This document shows, one piece after another, positions 1-7,904 of a stretch of DNA of 38,626 nt (its first letter is position 1; each line of letters starts with the position of its first letter). Where the stretch lies: contig JAVEES010000130.1 in the NCBI GenBank assembly GCA_030840285.1, positions 1 through 38,626 of the forward strand, given 5' to 3'. The DNA is from Pseudonocardiales bacterium. GTDB taxonomy: Bacteria > Actinomycetota > Actinomycetes > Mycobacteriales > Jatrophihabitantaceae. The translations under genes and the position numbers were made by a program. Under the pieces are notes generated by a model that saw only the letters and a program-made list of their open reading frames with translations, had not been told where the DNA came from and ran no database searches.

Positions 1-32
1 GGGTATGCACGGACTCCACGCCAAAAGCGGGG
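1..32. repeat. Right half of an intergenic palindromic repeat, cut by the window edge
   Basis: The first 32 bases nearly match the spacer and right arm of the perfect palindrome at 3108-3157, including GGACTCCACGCCAAAAGC followed by a G run. The left arm would lie outside the window. It sits just downstream of the last gene of the sigma operon, as expected of an intergenic repeat that may also end transcription. Confidence 0.7.
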
Positions 33-35
33 GGA

Positions 36-287
36 TCAGGTGGCGCCGGGGCCTCGATCAGGCGGGCGTGTCGCGCGAGCTTCGTCGAGGACCTGAGTGG
101 CCCAGTCAGATGAGCCGGTGGCTGTGCTCTGGGTGCCGTCGAGCTCAGTGGACGGACGGCCGCGCTCACTGGACCGACTGCCGCGCCGCGGCGCGAGTGC
201 CCGGCGGAGGCCGCGGCGGATCAGCCAGCCGACCACGGCCAACAGACACAGCAGGATCAGTGCCGCGAGCCAACTGAAACCGAGCAT
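36..287 (-). CDS. Small single-pass membrane protein, third gene of ECF sigma operon
   Basis: This 83-residue protein starts with a strongly hydrophobic segment (about residues 3-23, FSWLAALILLCLLAVVGWLI), followed by an Arg-rich stretch (RRGLRRALAPRR) and a polar tail without recognisable motifs. That pattern fits an N-terminal membrane anchor with a cytoplasmic tail by the positive-inside rule. The ATG lies 15 bp after the stop of the anti-sigma-like gene, so the three minus-strand genes probably form one operon. I do not recognise a family. It may be an accessory part of the sigma/anti-sigma pair, but that rests on context only. Confidence 0.6.
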   Translation of the reverse strand: MLGFSWLAALILLCLLAVVGWLIRRGLRRALAPRRGSRSSERGRPSTELDGTQSTATGSSDWATQVLDEARATRPPDRGPGAT

Positions 288-302
288 TCGGACCCCCTTG
301 AG

Positions 303-1007
303 CTAGCGGGATGTCGGACTGATCCTAGCGATCAGCTGACCGTTGACGTCCTCCGCGGTGAGTGTCGCCGGAGCGGCGCCGCCAGGCCACCACGCGACGT
401 AGGATCCATGGGCCACCGAAGCCGTCACGTGCAGGCCGGTGGTCGTGACGATTGACACTGTGACAACACGTGGGGCAACCCGACCGTAGACATAGCGGTC
501 GCCTGAGTCAGTATCGGTCGATCCGCCGTTACCCGCAACGGAGATCTCCGTGCCCGCGGGCAGCGCGGGCGACAGAGTGCGCCCTCCGGTTCGGGACTTG
601 TCGACTGCTATGCAGATCGCCTGGCTGTCACCCCCTCCAAGTAGGGCTGCACGTGACGTGCCGCGCTTCTCCGCCACCATCGGCACAAGCTGTGCCCGGC
701 CGACCAACTCGCTCGGCCAGGCCGGCAGCCCGGCAAGGCATTGTTGGACCATGGGGTCATCGAATCCGATGGATAGCGGTCTCGGGACGGCGCTCCAGGA
801 CGCAGTGGCCGCGGGCGTAAACCTCAGCATGGCAGCAACCGTGGCCGCTGCGGCAACGGCGGCGACGCCGACTGCCGTCGCTACATGGCGCCGATAGCGC
901 CGCTTGTCGCGCCCGATTCGGGTCACCAGATCATGCTTGAGAGCAGCGCGCCGCGCCGGCGTGAGGTCACCGCAAGCCCACACACAATCATCGACGTAGT
1001 CAGTCAT
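303..1007 (-). CDS. Membrane-anchored anti-sigma factor-like protein
   Basis: The 234-residue protein has a short N-terminal cytoplasmic part (about 40 residues, with CVWAC near the start and many basic residues), one transmembrane segment (about residues 41-62, Ala/Val rich) and an extracytoplasmic domain of about 165 residues. Its ATG overlaps the stop of the ECF sigma gene (ATGA), so the two are translationally coupled. This layout is typical of anti-sigma factors that hold an ECF sigma factor at the membrane until an outside signal arrives. The classical zinc anti-sigma motif (HxxxCxxC) is not visible, and the cytoplasmic part is short. The role is inferred from position and topology, not from a domain match. 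Confidence 0.65.
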   Translation of the reverse strand: MTDYVDDCVWACGDLTPARRAALKHDLVTRIGRDKRRYRRHVATAVGVAAVAAAATVAAMLRFTPAATASWSAVPRPLSIGFDDPMVQQCLAGLPAWPSELVGRAQLVPMVAEKRGTSRAALLGGGDSQAICIAVDKSRTGGRTLSPALPAGTEISVAGNGGSTDTDSGDRYVYGRVAPRVVTVSIVTTTGLHVTASVAHGSYVAWWPGGAAPATLTAEDVNGQLIARISPTSR

Positions 1008-1615
1008 GGCCGGGTCCTCTCGGCGACGAGCTGGTCTGGATTACCTTCGTTGTGGTCCGCTGCGGGGTCGCCCGCGCGTTGTTGGAGGCTCTGGCGCACG
1101 CGAGACATCCGTGACTTGACTGTTCCCACAGGTACGCCCAGCACGTGGGACACCTCGTCGTAGGGCATCTCGGCGTATACGACGAGTTCGTACACGTCGC
1201 GAAATTGGGCCGGCAACGACGGGACCTGATTCCGTAGCCAGGCCCTGCGTCGGTCGGCTTCGTCGTCCGCGACGACTTGATCTGCGATGTCGACTACCGG
1301 CGTTGTTCCCGCCATAGCGACCACGCTGTCGCCCCGGGCCCGACGCCGGGCGGACCTCAGCCGCTTCTGTCCGGCGCGGCGCGCGATCGCCAGCAGGATC
1401 GGCAGCGCAGTATCACCCTGCACCGCGAAGGAACGTCGAGAGCGCCAGACCTCGAGATATGTGTCGGAAAGCGTGTCTTCCGCGTCCTCCGAGCCGACGA
1501 AGCGTAGGCAGAAGCGATAGATCCGCGCGGCATGCCTGTCGAACAGCAGGCCCCAAGCGTCGAGATCTCCTGAGCGCATCTGGCTCCAGAGGACGGCATC
1601 AGAGGCTTCGCTCAT
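1004..1615 (-). CDS. ECF-type RNA polymerase sigma factor (sigma-70 family)
   Basis: The protein has the two conserved parts of an ECF sigma factor. Region 2 lies near residues 15-75 (FDRHAARIYRFCLRF, then SEDAEDTLSDTYLEVW). A region 4 helix-turn-helix lies near 130-180 (PAQFRDVYELVVYAEMPYDE, then LGVPVGTVKSRMSRVR). It would direct RNA polymerase to a small regulon. The ORF opens with GTG at 1618, but the ATG at 1615 sits 5 nt after a strong AGGAGG ribosome binding site, so I prefer 1615. It is the first gene of a three-gene operon with a coupled anti-sigma-like gene. Its target promoters cannot be named from this window. Confidence 0.92.
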   Translation of the reverse strand: MSEASDAVLWSQMRSGDLDAWGLLFDRHAARIYRFCLRFVGSEDAEDTLSDTYLEVWRSRRSFAVQGDTALPILLAIARRAGQKRLRSARRRARGDSVVAMAGTTPVVDIADQVVADDEADRRRAWLRNQVPSLPAQFRDVYELVVYAEMPYDEVSHVLGVPVGTVKSRMSRVRQSLQQRAGDPAADHNEGNPDQLVAERTRP

Positions 1616-1664
1616 CACACCCTCCTATACCCACCGAGCAGTTACCGGTTCCCAAGGCACGCTA

Positions 1665-1696
1665 CGGGCTGCGCCGGCTGCCGCGGGCGCAGCCCG
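1665..1696 (-). terminator. Hairpin terminator after the secreted-protein gene
   Basis: A perfect 11-bp stem (CGGGCTGCGCC pairing with GGCGCAGCCCG) with a 10-nt loop lies just downstream of the stop of the minus-strand gene at 1712 and upstream of the sigma operon. There is no T-run, as is common in high-GC actinobacteria. Confidence 0.55.
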
Positions 1697-1711
1697 TGAC
1701 CCGGGATTTCG

Positions 1712-2379
1712 TCAGTTGAGTGGGCAGCCGTCGGATGCGGAACTGCTCTCGGAGTACAGACCGGTGGACCCGCCACGGACTTGCATGCAGAACGTATTGT
1801 TGAAGCCAAAGAAATTCGCCTGGTAATACCGGCTAGACCGAACCTCCCAACCTACGTTCAGGTCGGCACGACCGCCGGGGGTGCAGGTGGCGCCGTAATG
1901 CCCGGCGCAGCCGACGTTGGACTGACTCCAAGACGTGATGCGGCTATTCGAGCTGCACCAGTTCAGTTGCATCCACGAATCACCGTCGTGGATGCCAGCG
2001 TCATACCAGGACTTGTACCAGTAGCGGTACCAACACCCGGTACTTGCGGTCACGAGAGCGGTGATCTGAGATGGTGCCGGGGCCGTCTGCATTGCTGCCG
2101 TTCAGCCGCCGTTGGGAGGTAAGTCCCGCCCTCGTCAATCACGGTCAACGACGTCTGGTGGGAGAAGGCGGCTAGGAATGCGGCACGGTTGGCATCGCTG
2201 AGGGCCTCGAAGGCCACATGCGGGTTGGCGCTATACATGACCGAGGCCGTGATCGCTTTGTCGGACGGACCGCGCGAGGAGCTGGGTGTCGCTGCTCCGG
2301 CGGTGTGCGATGTGACTGAGAAGGCGGCCGCGGCGACGAATGCAGCCGCGGCAATTACGAGACGACTAATCGCTCTCAT
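1712..2379 (-). pseudogene. Secreted Trp/Tyr/Cys-rich protein, split by a frameshift
   Basis: The ATG at 2379 follows a very good ribosome binding site (AAGGAGGA) and opens a clear signal peptide (MRAISRLVIAAAAFVAAAAF, cut near TAGA). Reading continues to ERQQ around 2095, then diverges into a spurious tail that stops at 2050. In the next frame an ORF covers 2092-1712 and encodes a plausible mature domain: WYRYWYKSWYDAG, about six cysteines and many Trp/Tyr/Ser. Frame 2 has a stop near 2107 and frame 1 stops at 2050, so the shift must lie between them. I do not recognise the family; it looks like a disulfide-stabilised exported protein. Either the gene is dead, the assembly has an indel, or a rare frameshift is used. 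Confidence 0.6.
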
Positions 2380-2502
2380 GAAATCCTCCTTGAGGGGCGA
2401 GCATGATGTGCTTGGTCTAATTGGGCTCGAAATCGAAAGTCCGCGGATCTCATTCCGTTGGGGGGTCGAGACTGCCGATGCGCGGGCCTCGCCTGACCTT
2501 GA

Positions 2503-3045
2503 GTCAGGAGCCAGGCCGCGTCTGCTTCCCCGTTCGCCCCTGTGGCGGCGCACGGACTCTGCCATACCGGAATGGTGTGCGCGTGCTTGCTCGCCGGGTC
2601 AGTAGCCGTGACAGGGAACGCCCAGACATTGCGGAGCACCGAAGTGGTCCTGCGAGGCATCACGCACGATATCGGACCCGCCCAAACCACGCCCGGCGGC
2701 CCCCGGAACGTCGCCCTCGCAGAACAGGTCGTCGCTGGACTTGCCGAGCCAGGAGCGCACCGCGCGCTAGTCAACCTGCGTTCACTGCGACTGCTCCGCT
2801 GGCTTGATGACCCCATGCCCGGCATCGCATGGGAATATCGACCGGACGGCCCTCAGCCAGCAATACACCCTGACGACCTGACGACCGCACTAAGAATGGC
2901 GGAAGGTCTCGCGCGCGGCAAAACCAACGGTGTCATTCGGCTCCGAACCACGGACGGACGATGGCACCCAACACCGACAACAGCGAACCTAATCATCCTC
3001 GACCAGCACACCGCAGCAGCACTAGTGACTTTGAAATCTCCGTGA
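2503..3045 (+). pseudogene. Orphan C-terminal fragment resembling DUF5593/GAF-type actinobacterial proteins
   Basis: The ORF is open from a GTG at 2503 (or 2542). From about residue 35 its translation matches my memory of the C-terminal half of mycobacterial/nocardial DUF5593 proteins: EVVLRGITHDIGPAQ, then LVNLRSLRLLRWLDDPMPGI, then LITLDQ-like LIILDQHTAAALVTL at the end. Those proteins usually carry a GAF-like N-terminal half, and nothing upstream in any frame supplies one. I therefore read this as a truncated remnant; a short stand-alone gene is the alternative. It lies between another broken gene and a palindromic repeat, in a visibly decayed stretch. No good ribosome binding site precedes either GTG. 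Confidence 0.45.
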
Positions 3046-3107
3046 CGTCGCAGGCCTGCGACTCCCAGGCCGTCACGCCAGTCGCTCTGCCCTAGCGGCG
3101 CTGCTCT

Positions 3108-3157
3108 GCTTTTGGCGTGGAGTCCGGGTATTCACGGACTCCACGCCAAAAGCGGGG
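3108..3157. repeat. Perfect intergenic palindrome (AAAAGCGGGG family)
   Basis: Two perfect 18-bp arms (GCTTTTGGCGTGGAGTCC and its reverse complement) flank a 10-bp spacer, followed by GGGG. The right half recurs at the left edge of the window (1-32). Arms of the same style but different inner sequence occur at 21626-21690 and 22016-22082. The element lies between the DUF5593-like remnant and ricT. The ricT ORF in the supplied track reads back into it, which argues for the later start at 3184. Confidence 0.85.
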
Positions 3158-3183
3158 TAGATCTGGGGGTTAGGCTCACCCTT

Positions 3184-4065
3184 ATGGGGATGATCTGCGC
3201 GGTGACCTTCACCGATAAGGGGCGCCTGTACTACGCCGACCCGGGATCGCTGACTCCCGCCGTGGGCGAGCACGTCCTCTACCCGACGAGCGAGGGTCCC
3301 GAGGTCGCTCAGGTGATGTGGGCACCGCAGTGGACGTCGGAGGACATCGGCGGCCTTGCCGTCCTGGAAGGAATGGCGACCCCTGCCGATCTGCAGGCGG
3401 TCGAGGACGGACGCAAGAAGCGGGCACATGCCAAGGTCGCGGCCAGGCGGCTGATCCGGGAGCACGGGTTACCGATGAAGGTCGTCGGTATCGATCACGT
3501 TCTCGCCACCAATCACACGGTGATCTATTTTTCGGCACCGCATCGGGTGGATTTCCGCGCGCTGGTGCGGGACCTGGGCTCGACGCTCAAAGGCCGGGTG
3601 GAGTTGCGTCAGCTGTCGGCTCGCGACGAGGCTCGCGTCCTGGGCGGAATCGGATCGTGCGGGCGTGAACTGTGCTGCTCGACGTTCCTGGTCGATTTCG
3701 AGCCGGTGTCCGTCCGGATGGCCAAGGATCAGGATCTGCCGCTGAATCCGATGCGCATCTCGGGGGCGTGCGGCCGGCTGATGTGCTGCCTGAAGTACGA
3801 GCATCCGCTGTATCAAGACGCACGCGATTCGATGCCCGAAGTTGGCTCCTGCCTGTCTACACCGGAGGGCGAAGCCACCCTGGTCAGTTACAGCGTGCCG
3901 GCCGAGACCGCCGTCCTGCGCATGAATTCAGACGGTCGCCGGACGACGTGCTCGATGGCCTCGGTGTGCTCATCGCGCAAAGCGCACGACGAGTTTTACG
4001 GCAGCGGCGAGGTCGGATCGGCGGTCGCCAGCCCGCACGGTTGCGGGCCCGGCGCGGGCGCCTGA
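3184..4065 (+). CDS. ricT: PSP1 domain / RicT (YaaT) family protein
   Basis: RicT-type proteins carry a PSP1 domain. In Bacillus subtilis RicT (YaaT) joins RicA and RicF in an iron-sulfur-containing complex that affects RNA processing and phosphorelay activity. The family signature is clear: an early ICAVTFTDKGRLYYADP strand, then two cysteine clusters, GSCGRELCCSTF and GACGRLMCCLKYEH, with the conserved DLPLNP between them. The length of 293 residues is close to the family norm of about 275. I start at ATG 3184 because the longer ORF translates the upstream palindrome. Actinobacterial PSP1 genes often sit by replication genes (tmk, holB); here the neighbour is a gene remnant. RicA and RicF partners are not in the window, so the actinobacterial role stays open. 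Confidence 0.92.
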   Translation: MGMICAVTFTDKGRLYYADPGSLTPAVGEHVLYPTSEGPEVAQVMWAPQWTSEDIGGLAVLEGMATPADLQAVEDGRKKRAHAKVAARRLIREHGLPMKVVGIDHVLATNHTVIYFSAPHRVDFRALVRDLGSTLKGRVELRQLSARDEARVLGGIGSCGRELCCSTFLVDFEPVSVRMAKDQDLPLNPMRISGACGRLMCCLKYEHPLYQDARDSMPEVGSCLSTPEGEATLVSYSVPAETAVLRMNSDGRRTTCSMASVCSSRKAHDEFYGSGEVGSAVASPHGCGPGAGA

Positions 4066-4420
4066 GCGGACGCTGGCCACCTGGGATGCTTTCGACACCG
4101 CGCTGATCACCACCGTCGGACTGACCTTCACTTCTTGAGCGTGCGCTAGCCGCTCCTCGAATTTCAGCCACGGCGGCTTCAAATAACTACGGTCCAACGC
4201 TGACCGCAGGCGGGGCACGTCAACGCCTCGATGCGCCGACTCCGACGCTCGCCGCGGCTCGAAGGTGTCGGCATGGATACCTGCTGCCGCCGTATTCAAA
4301 CGATGTTCAGTAGTTGTCCATTCAATCATCGGGCCGAGGACAGCGAGGGCAACCAGATTCGGTTCGTGGCAGCCGGTGGCTGATCCATAACGGCCTGTGA
4401 CATGACCCGAAAGGACCTAG
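4066..4420. other. Intergenic stretch without a supported gene
   Basis: These 355 bp separate ricT from the phospholipase gene. Short ORFs exist on both strands, but none has a ribosome binding site plus codon use or similarity that I trust. The right end supplies the ribosome binding site (AAAGGA) of the downstream gene and probably its promoter. I see no strong hairpin or repeat. Confidence 0.5.
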
Positions 4421-5914
4421 ATGACGGAGAACTCTGAGGCCAGTACCCCAGGTGGCGTGACGCGTCGCCGCCTGCTCGGTGGCGCCGGTGCCATCGCGGG
4501 ACTGGCAGCCGCATCCATTGCGCTACCCCCGAACATCAGCAAGGCGATCGCCTCGCCGCTACCCAAGCCAGGCAAGCTTGAGGACATCAAGCACGTCGTC
4601 ATGTTGATGCAGGAGAACCGAAGCTTCGACCACTATTACGGCGCGCTGTCAGGGGTTCGCGGCTTCGATGATCCCCATGCTATGCGGATCTCCAACGGAC
4701 GCTCGGTTTTCTATCAGCCCGACCCGTCCAACCCGGAAGGCTTTCTGCTGCCCTACCGCCTGAACACAAAGATCAGCGCGGCGCAGGCGATTCCGTCGAC
4801 GAGCCACGAATGGGACGTGCAGCACGCCGCGTGGAACGGCGGCAAGATGGATAACTGGCTACCGGCCCACATCGCGGCCGACGGCGCCACCAACGGGCCG
4901 TACACCATGGGTTACTTCACTCGTGAAGATATACCGTTCCAGTACGCCTTGGCTGAGGCATTCACCGTCCTCGACGGCTACTACTGCTCCGTGATGGGCC
5001 CGACGGCGCCGAACCGGCACATGTGGATGTCCGGCACGATCGACCCCAACGGCTTGGCCGGTGGCCCGTCGCTCACCACCGGTGGCCCGAACAACCAGTT
5101 CAGCTGGACGACCTACCCGGAGCGCCTGGAAGAGGCCGGCGTCAGCTGGAAGATCTACCGTCAGCCCGGCAGCCTCACCGGCGCCGCATCGATCAGCAAG
5201 TGGACGCAGTTCGGCACCGCCAAGCCAGGTAACCCACTATTCGACAAGGGTATGGCTGTGCAGCCCCTCGGCCAGTTCGAGTACGACGCGATGCACGATC
5301 AACTCCCCACGGTCAGCTGGATCTTGCCTCCCGCTGGATTCGACGAGCACCCCGCAGCGCTCCCGGCCGCCGGCGCCACCTTCGTCGCCGGCAAGATCGA
5401 CGCTATCGCAGCGAACCCCGAAGTTTGGGCCAAGACGGCATTCATCTTGTCCTACGACGAGAACGACGGCCTGTTCGACCACGTGGTGCCCCCGACGCCT
5501 CCGCCCGGCACGCCGAACGAATTCGTGTTCAAGACCTCGAACACCGGCGTGGACGGAGCCGGATTGCCAGTGGGCCTCGGGTTCCGGGTGCCTTCCATCA
5601 TCATCTCGCCCTGGACGGTGGGCGGCTGGGTCTGCTCAGAGACGTTCGATCACACCTCGCAGTTGCGATTCTTGGAGCAGGTAACCGGCGTCAAGGAAAC
5701 CAACATCAGTGACTGGCGGCGCGAGCACGTTGGCGATCTGACCTCGGCGTTCCGGTTCAATTCCAAGAACGAGCAGCCGCCGATCCTGCCCGACACAACG
5801 GGCGCGTACAACCTGGCGCAGTACGAGGCAGCGCACTTGCCACTGCCGGCGGTCCCGACGACTGAGCAGACCATGCCGCATCAGGAGCCAGGGCACCGTC
5901 CGCAGATCGGCTGA
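4421..5914 (+). CDS. Tat-exported phospholipase C / phosphoesterase family protein
   Basis: The N-terminus is a twin-arginine signal (TRRRLLGG at residues 14-21, hydrophobic to about 35), so the enzyme is exported folded. The mature part opens with the bacterial phospholipase C/acid phosphatase phosphoesterase motif (IKHVVMLMQENRSFDHYYG, about residues 56-74). It continues with VMGPTAPNRHMWMSGT, a YDENDGLFDHVVPP metal-site region and FDHTSQLRFLEQ near the C-terminus. Members cleave phospholipid or other phosphoester headgroups outside the cell. The length of 497 residues is normal and all main metal-binding motifs look intact. The ATG follows AAAGGA. The gene stands alone and ends at a strong hairpin shared with the convergent YdeI-like gene. 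Exact substrate preference cannot be read from sequence. Confidence 0.9.
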   Translation: MTENSEASTPGGVTRRRLLGGAGAIAGLAAASIALPPNISKAIASPLPKPGKLEDIKHVVMLMQENRSFDHYYGALSGVRGFDDPHAMRISNGRSVFYQPDPSNPEGFLLPYRLNTKISAAQAIPSTSHEWDVQHAAWNGGKMDNWLPAHIAADGATNGPYTMGYFTREDIPFQYALAEAFTVLDGYYCSVMGPTAPNRHMWMSGTIDPNGLAGGPSLTTGGPNNQFSWTTYPERLEEAGVSWKIYRQPGSLTGAASISKWTQFGTAKPGNPLFDKGMAVQPLGQFEYDAMHDQLPTVSWILPPAGFDEHPAALPAAGATFVAGKIDAIAANPEVWAKTAFILSYDENDGLFDHVVPPTPPPGTPNEFVFKTSNTGVDGAGLPVGLGFRVPSIIISPWTVGGWVCSETFDHTSQLRFLEQVTGVKETNISDWRREHVGDLTSAFRFNSKNEQPPILPDTTGAYNLAQYEAAHLPLPAVPTTEQTMPHQEPGHRPQIG

Positions 5915-5968
5915 CGCCCGGTCTTCGGTCAGGCGCGCATTGGGCAAGGAGCAACGGGCCAACCACTT

Positions 5969-5999
5969 GCTCGGCCTCGTATCCGCTGCGAGGCCGAGC
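5969..5999. terminator. Bidirectional hairpin between convergent genes
   Basis: A perfect 11-bp stem (GCTCGGCCTCG with CGAGGCCGAGC) and 9-nt loop lie between the ends of the phospholipase gene (+) and the YdeI-like gene (-). Confidence 0.65.
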
Positions 6000-6067
6000 G
6001 GTGGCGTCGGCTCAGCCATTCGCTGCTCATCGTTGCCGTAGTTCCCGCTCGAGCTCCGGGCAGACGC

Positions 6068-6520
6068 TCAGTGCGTCCGCTTGCCCTCCTCCAGCAGGAG
6101 GACAGCCTTTGTGACGCGGCTCGTCCGGGTCTCAGGCTTCTTCGCCTCCTCGATCCAGCGAACCCATTCCTTCTTGTGCGACGGCGCGCAAGCCTCGTAG
6201 GTCCGACGTGCCTCAGGGGCGGCGTCTAGGGCGGCGGCCAGGTCAGGCGGCAGGCCGACCTCGCGCGGCGCCTGATCGAGGATGACCTCAACCTCGACCC
6301 GATCGCCGGCCACGACGCCTGCACCAGCGCGGTTCTCCGCGCTGACGCCTACCAGGAAGCGTCCACCCATCCGGGCGACTGTGCTGCGATAGCTGTAGCC
6401 GTTGATCGTTACGGTAACTGCGGGGCGCTTGCTCTCACCAAGGGCACCGACGACACGCTCCGGCACCTCGATCCCGGTGGCGGTCTTGCCGCTCAGTTCG
6501 ACGGTGGCCTGAAAGCGCAT
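6068..6520 (-). CDS. YdeI/OmpD-associated family protein with DUF1905 domain
   Basis: The 150-residue product begins with a DUF1905 domain (MRFQATVELSGKTATGIEVP, then INGYSYRSTVARMGGRFLVGVS). It ends with the YdeI/OmpD-associated helical segment (LPPDLAAALDAAPEARRTYEACAPSHKKEWVRWIEEAKKPETR). This two-part layout is common in actinobacteria and other soil bacteria; the biochemical role is unknown. The ORF in the track extends upstream, but DUF1905 starts exactly at the ATG at 6520, and a strong hairpin lies just before it. It may be transcribed with the 66-residue protein upstream, although that hairpin argues against read-through. Confidence 0.88.
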   Translation of the reverse strand: MRFQATVELSGKTATGIEVPERVVGALGESKRPAVTVTINGYSYRSTVARMGGRFLVGVSAENRAGAGVVAGDRVEVEVILDQAPREVGLPPDLAAALDAAPEARRTYEACAPSHKKEWVRWIEEAKKPETRTSRVTKAVLLLEEGKRTH

Positions 6521-6542
6521 GGCTCGATTGTGAGGCAGGTAG

Positions 6543-6580
6543 CTGCCTGGCGACAGGCGGCTTGCGAAATCGCCAGGCAG
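6543..6580 (-). terminator. Hairpin between small ORF and YdeI-like gene
   Basis: Perfect 11-bp arms (CTGCCTGGCGA and TCGCCAGGCAG) with a 16-nt loop lie between the stop of the 66-residue ORF and the YdeI-like start. It could be a terminator for the former or a leader structure for the latter. Confidence 0.45.
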
Positions 6581-6626
6581 GCAGGGTCTCGGCTGCGCCA
6601 ACTCAGCCGCAATGGCCAGCGAACCG

Positions 6627-6827
6627 TCAGACGATCGGGAAATCTCGCATGACCTCGCGCACGTAGTCGGCGGCTTGAGGCTCCGAGCGCTCCAGAATCG
6701 CGGCGAGCTCGGTCCGTTCCGCGTGGGTGACATAGGTGGCAAGATCCCGGCGCAGGTTCTGACGATCGCGCAGCGCCGTCGTCCTACGCCTCACGGTGGG
6801 GCGGTGAATTCGGTTCTGTAATCGCAT
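6627..6827 (-). CDS. Small conserved-type hypothetical protein (66 aa)
   Basis: The product is short, highly charged and helical (RRDLATYVTHAERTELAAILERSE). It resembles the many 60-70-residue actinobacterial hypothetical proteins with an 'LATYxTxAERxELxAIL' core, but I cannot name a family. It is divergent from the LysR gene, with a 70-bp gap for promoters of both. The start is uncertain because there is no clear ribosome binding site and the first 20 residues are Arg-rich and less convincing than the rest. Confidence 0.5.
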   Translation of the reverse strand: MRLQNRIHRPTVRRRTTALRDRQNLRRDLATYVTHAERTELAAILERSEPQAADYVREVMRDFPIV

Positions 6828-6897
6828 ACGTCAAGTGTCCAGACCCACGTCAGATGCGTCCAATGAATACCTCGCATGAAATCCATGCGATATCGTC

Positions 6898-7833
6898 ATG
6901 GATGTGGATACCACGGCGCTGCGCTGGTTCCAGCAGGTCGCCGATGGCATGACCGTCACTGAGGTCAGCGAGCTGGACCGCGTCACCCAGTCCGGCGTTT
7001 CGCGGGCGCTCGCTCGTCTCGAGGTCGAGGTTGGCACTGCCCTGTTACGCCGTTCGGGCCGCACGCTGCGCATGACACGGGCTGGCGCGGCCTTCAAACG
7101 GCACGTCGATGCGCTGTTGCACGAGCTGGACGACGGTCTGGCCGCCGTCAGCCAGTTGGTCGATCCTGAGATCGGAACGGTGACGCTGGCCTACCAGCTG
7201 TCCTTCGGGGGATGGCTCGTTCCTGAACTCGTGGCTGGCTTCCGTCCGGCTCACCCGGACGTCGCCTTCGAGTTCCGAAACGTACACGACCAGGTCGGTC
7301 CGAGCATCCAGCTCGAGTCTGCCGATCTTGCGGTCACGGCCGTTCGCGGCGGCGATTCCGACGTCGAGTGGCGCCGGCTGCTCACCGAGCCGTTGTACCT
7401 TGCCGTTCCGGACGGCCACCCCTTAACTGGCCGGCGAACCGTCATGCTGGCCGATGCATCAGAGGAATCGTTCGTGATGCTCAGCCATCGGTGGGCGCTT
7501 CGACAACTCGCCGACAGGCTGTGTGCACAAGCAGGCTTTCGACCTAGTGTCGGCTTCGAGGCCGACGACCTGTCGACCGTTCGTGGCCTGGTAGCGGCCG
7601 GTGTCGGCGTGGCGATCATGCCCGCACTGCGTAGCCGAGTGGCGGACGAGGTGGACGGCGTGGCCTTCGCGGCCCTGTCCGATTCCGGCGCGGAGCGACA
7701 GGTCGGACTCGCCTGGTCGAAGAGACAACCATTGCTGCCATCTGCCGGCCTGTTCCGTGACCATGTGCTCGCATGGGCCGCGAGCGCCCGTGCCGGAAAA
7801 TCGGTTCCCGGAGAAGCCGCTTCCGGAAAATAG
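6898..7833 (+). CDS. LysR family transcriptional regulator
   Basis: The first 60 residues form the LysR winged helix-turn-helix (TTALRWFQQVADGMTVTEVSELDRVTQSGVSRALARLEVEVGTALLRR), followed by a linker helix and a type 2 periplasmic-binding-like effector domain to residue 300 (GTVTLAYQLSFGGWLVPELVAGF, then DLAVTAV, then GLVAAGVGVAIMPALR). The length of 311 residues is typical. LysR proteins often control the adjacent divergent gene; here that is only the 66-residue ORF and the YdeI-like gene, so no effector can be proposed. The stop codon lies inside the left arm of a 20-bp terminator stem. Confidence 0.93.
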   Translation: MDVDTTALRWFQQVADGMTVTEVSELDRVTQSGVSRALARLEVEVGTALLRRSGRTLRMTRAGAAFKRHVDALLHELDDGLAAVSQLVDPEIGTVTLAYQLSFGGWLVPELVAGFRPAHPDVAFEFRNVHDQVGPSIQLESADLAVTAVRGGDSDVEWRRLLTEPLYLAVPDGHPLTGRRTVMLADASEESFVMLSHRWALRQLADRLCAQAGFRPSVGFEADDLSTVRGLVAAGVGVAIMPALRSRVADEVDGVAFAALSDSGAERQVGLAWSKRQPLLPSAGLFRDHVLAWAASARAGKSVPGEAASGK

Positions 7834-7873
7834 GAGACGACACGCCAAATGGAGGCGTGTCGTCTCCTATTTT
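7827..7873. terminator. Very strong bidirectional terminator (20-bp perfect stem)
   Basis: Two perfect 20-bp arms with a 7-nt loop are bordered by AAAA on the left and TTTT on the right, so the structure works as an intrinsic terminator on both strands. It contains the stop codon of the LysR gene and serves the convergent gene ending at 7905. Confidence 0.92.
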
Positions 7874-7904
7874 GCAGCGCTGAGCCTCTCGTGCCGATGA
7901 CAGA

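Noticed and set aside
3112-3183. N-terminal extension of RicT in the ORF track
   Set aside because: Those 24 codons translate a palindromic repeat also found elsewhere; the PSP1 domain begins at ATG 3184.
3970-4329. 119-residue minus-strand ORF between ricT and the phospholipase gene
   Set aside because: It overlaps the ricT end, lacks a ribosome binding site and shows no recognisable domain; the stretch is left as intergenic.
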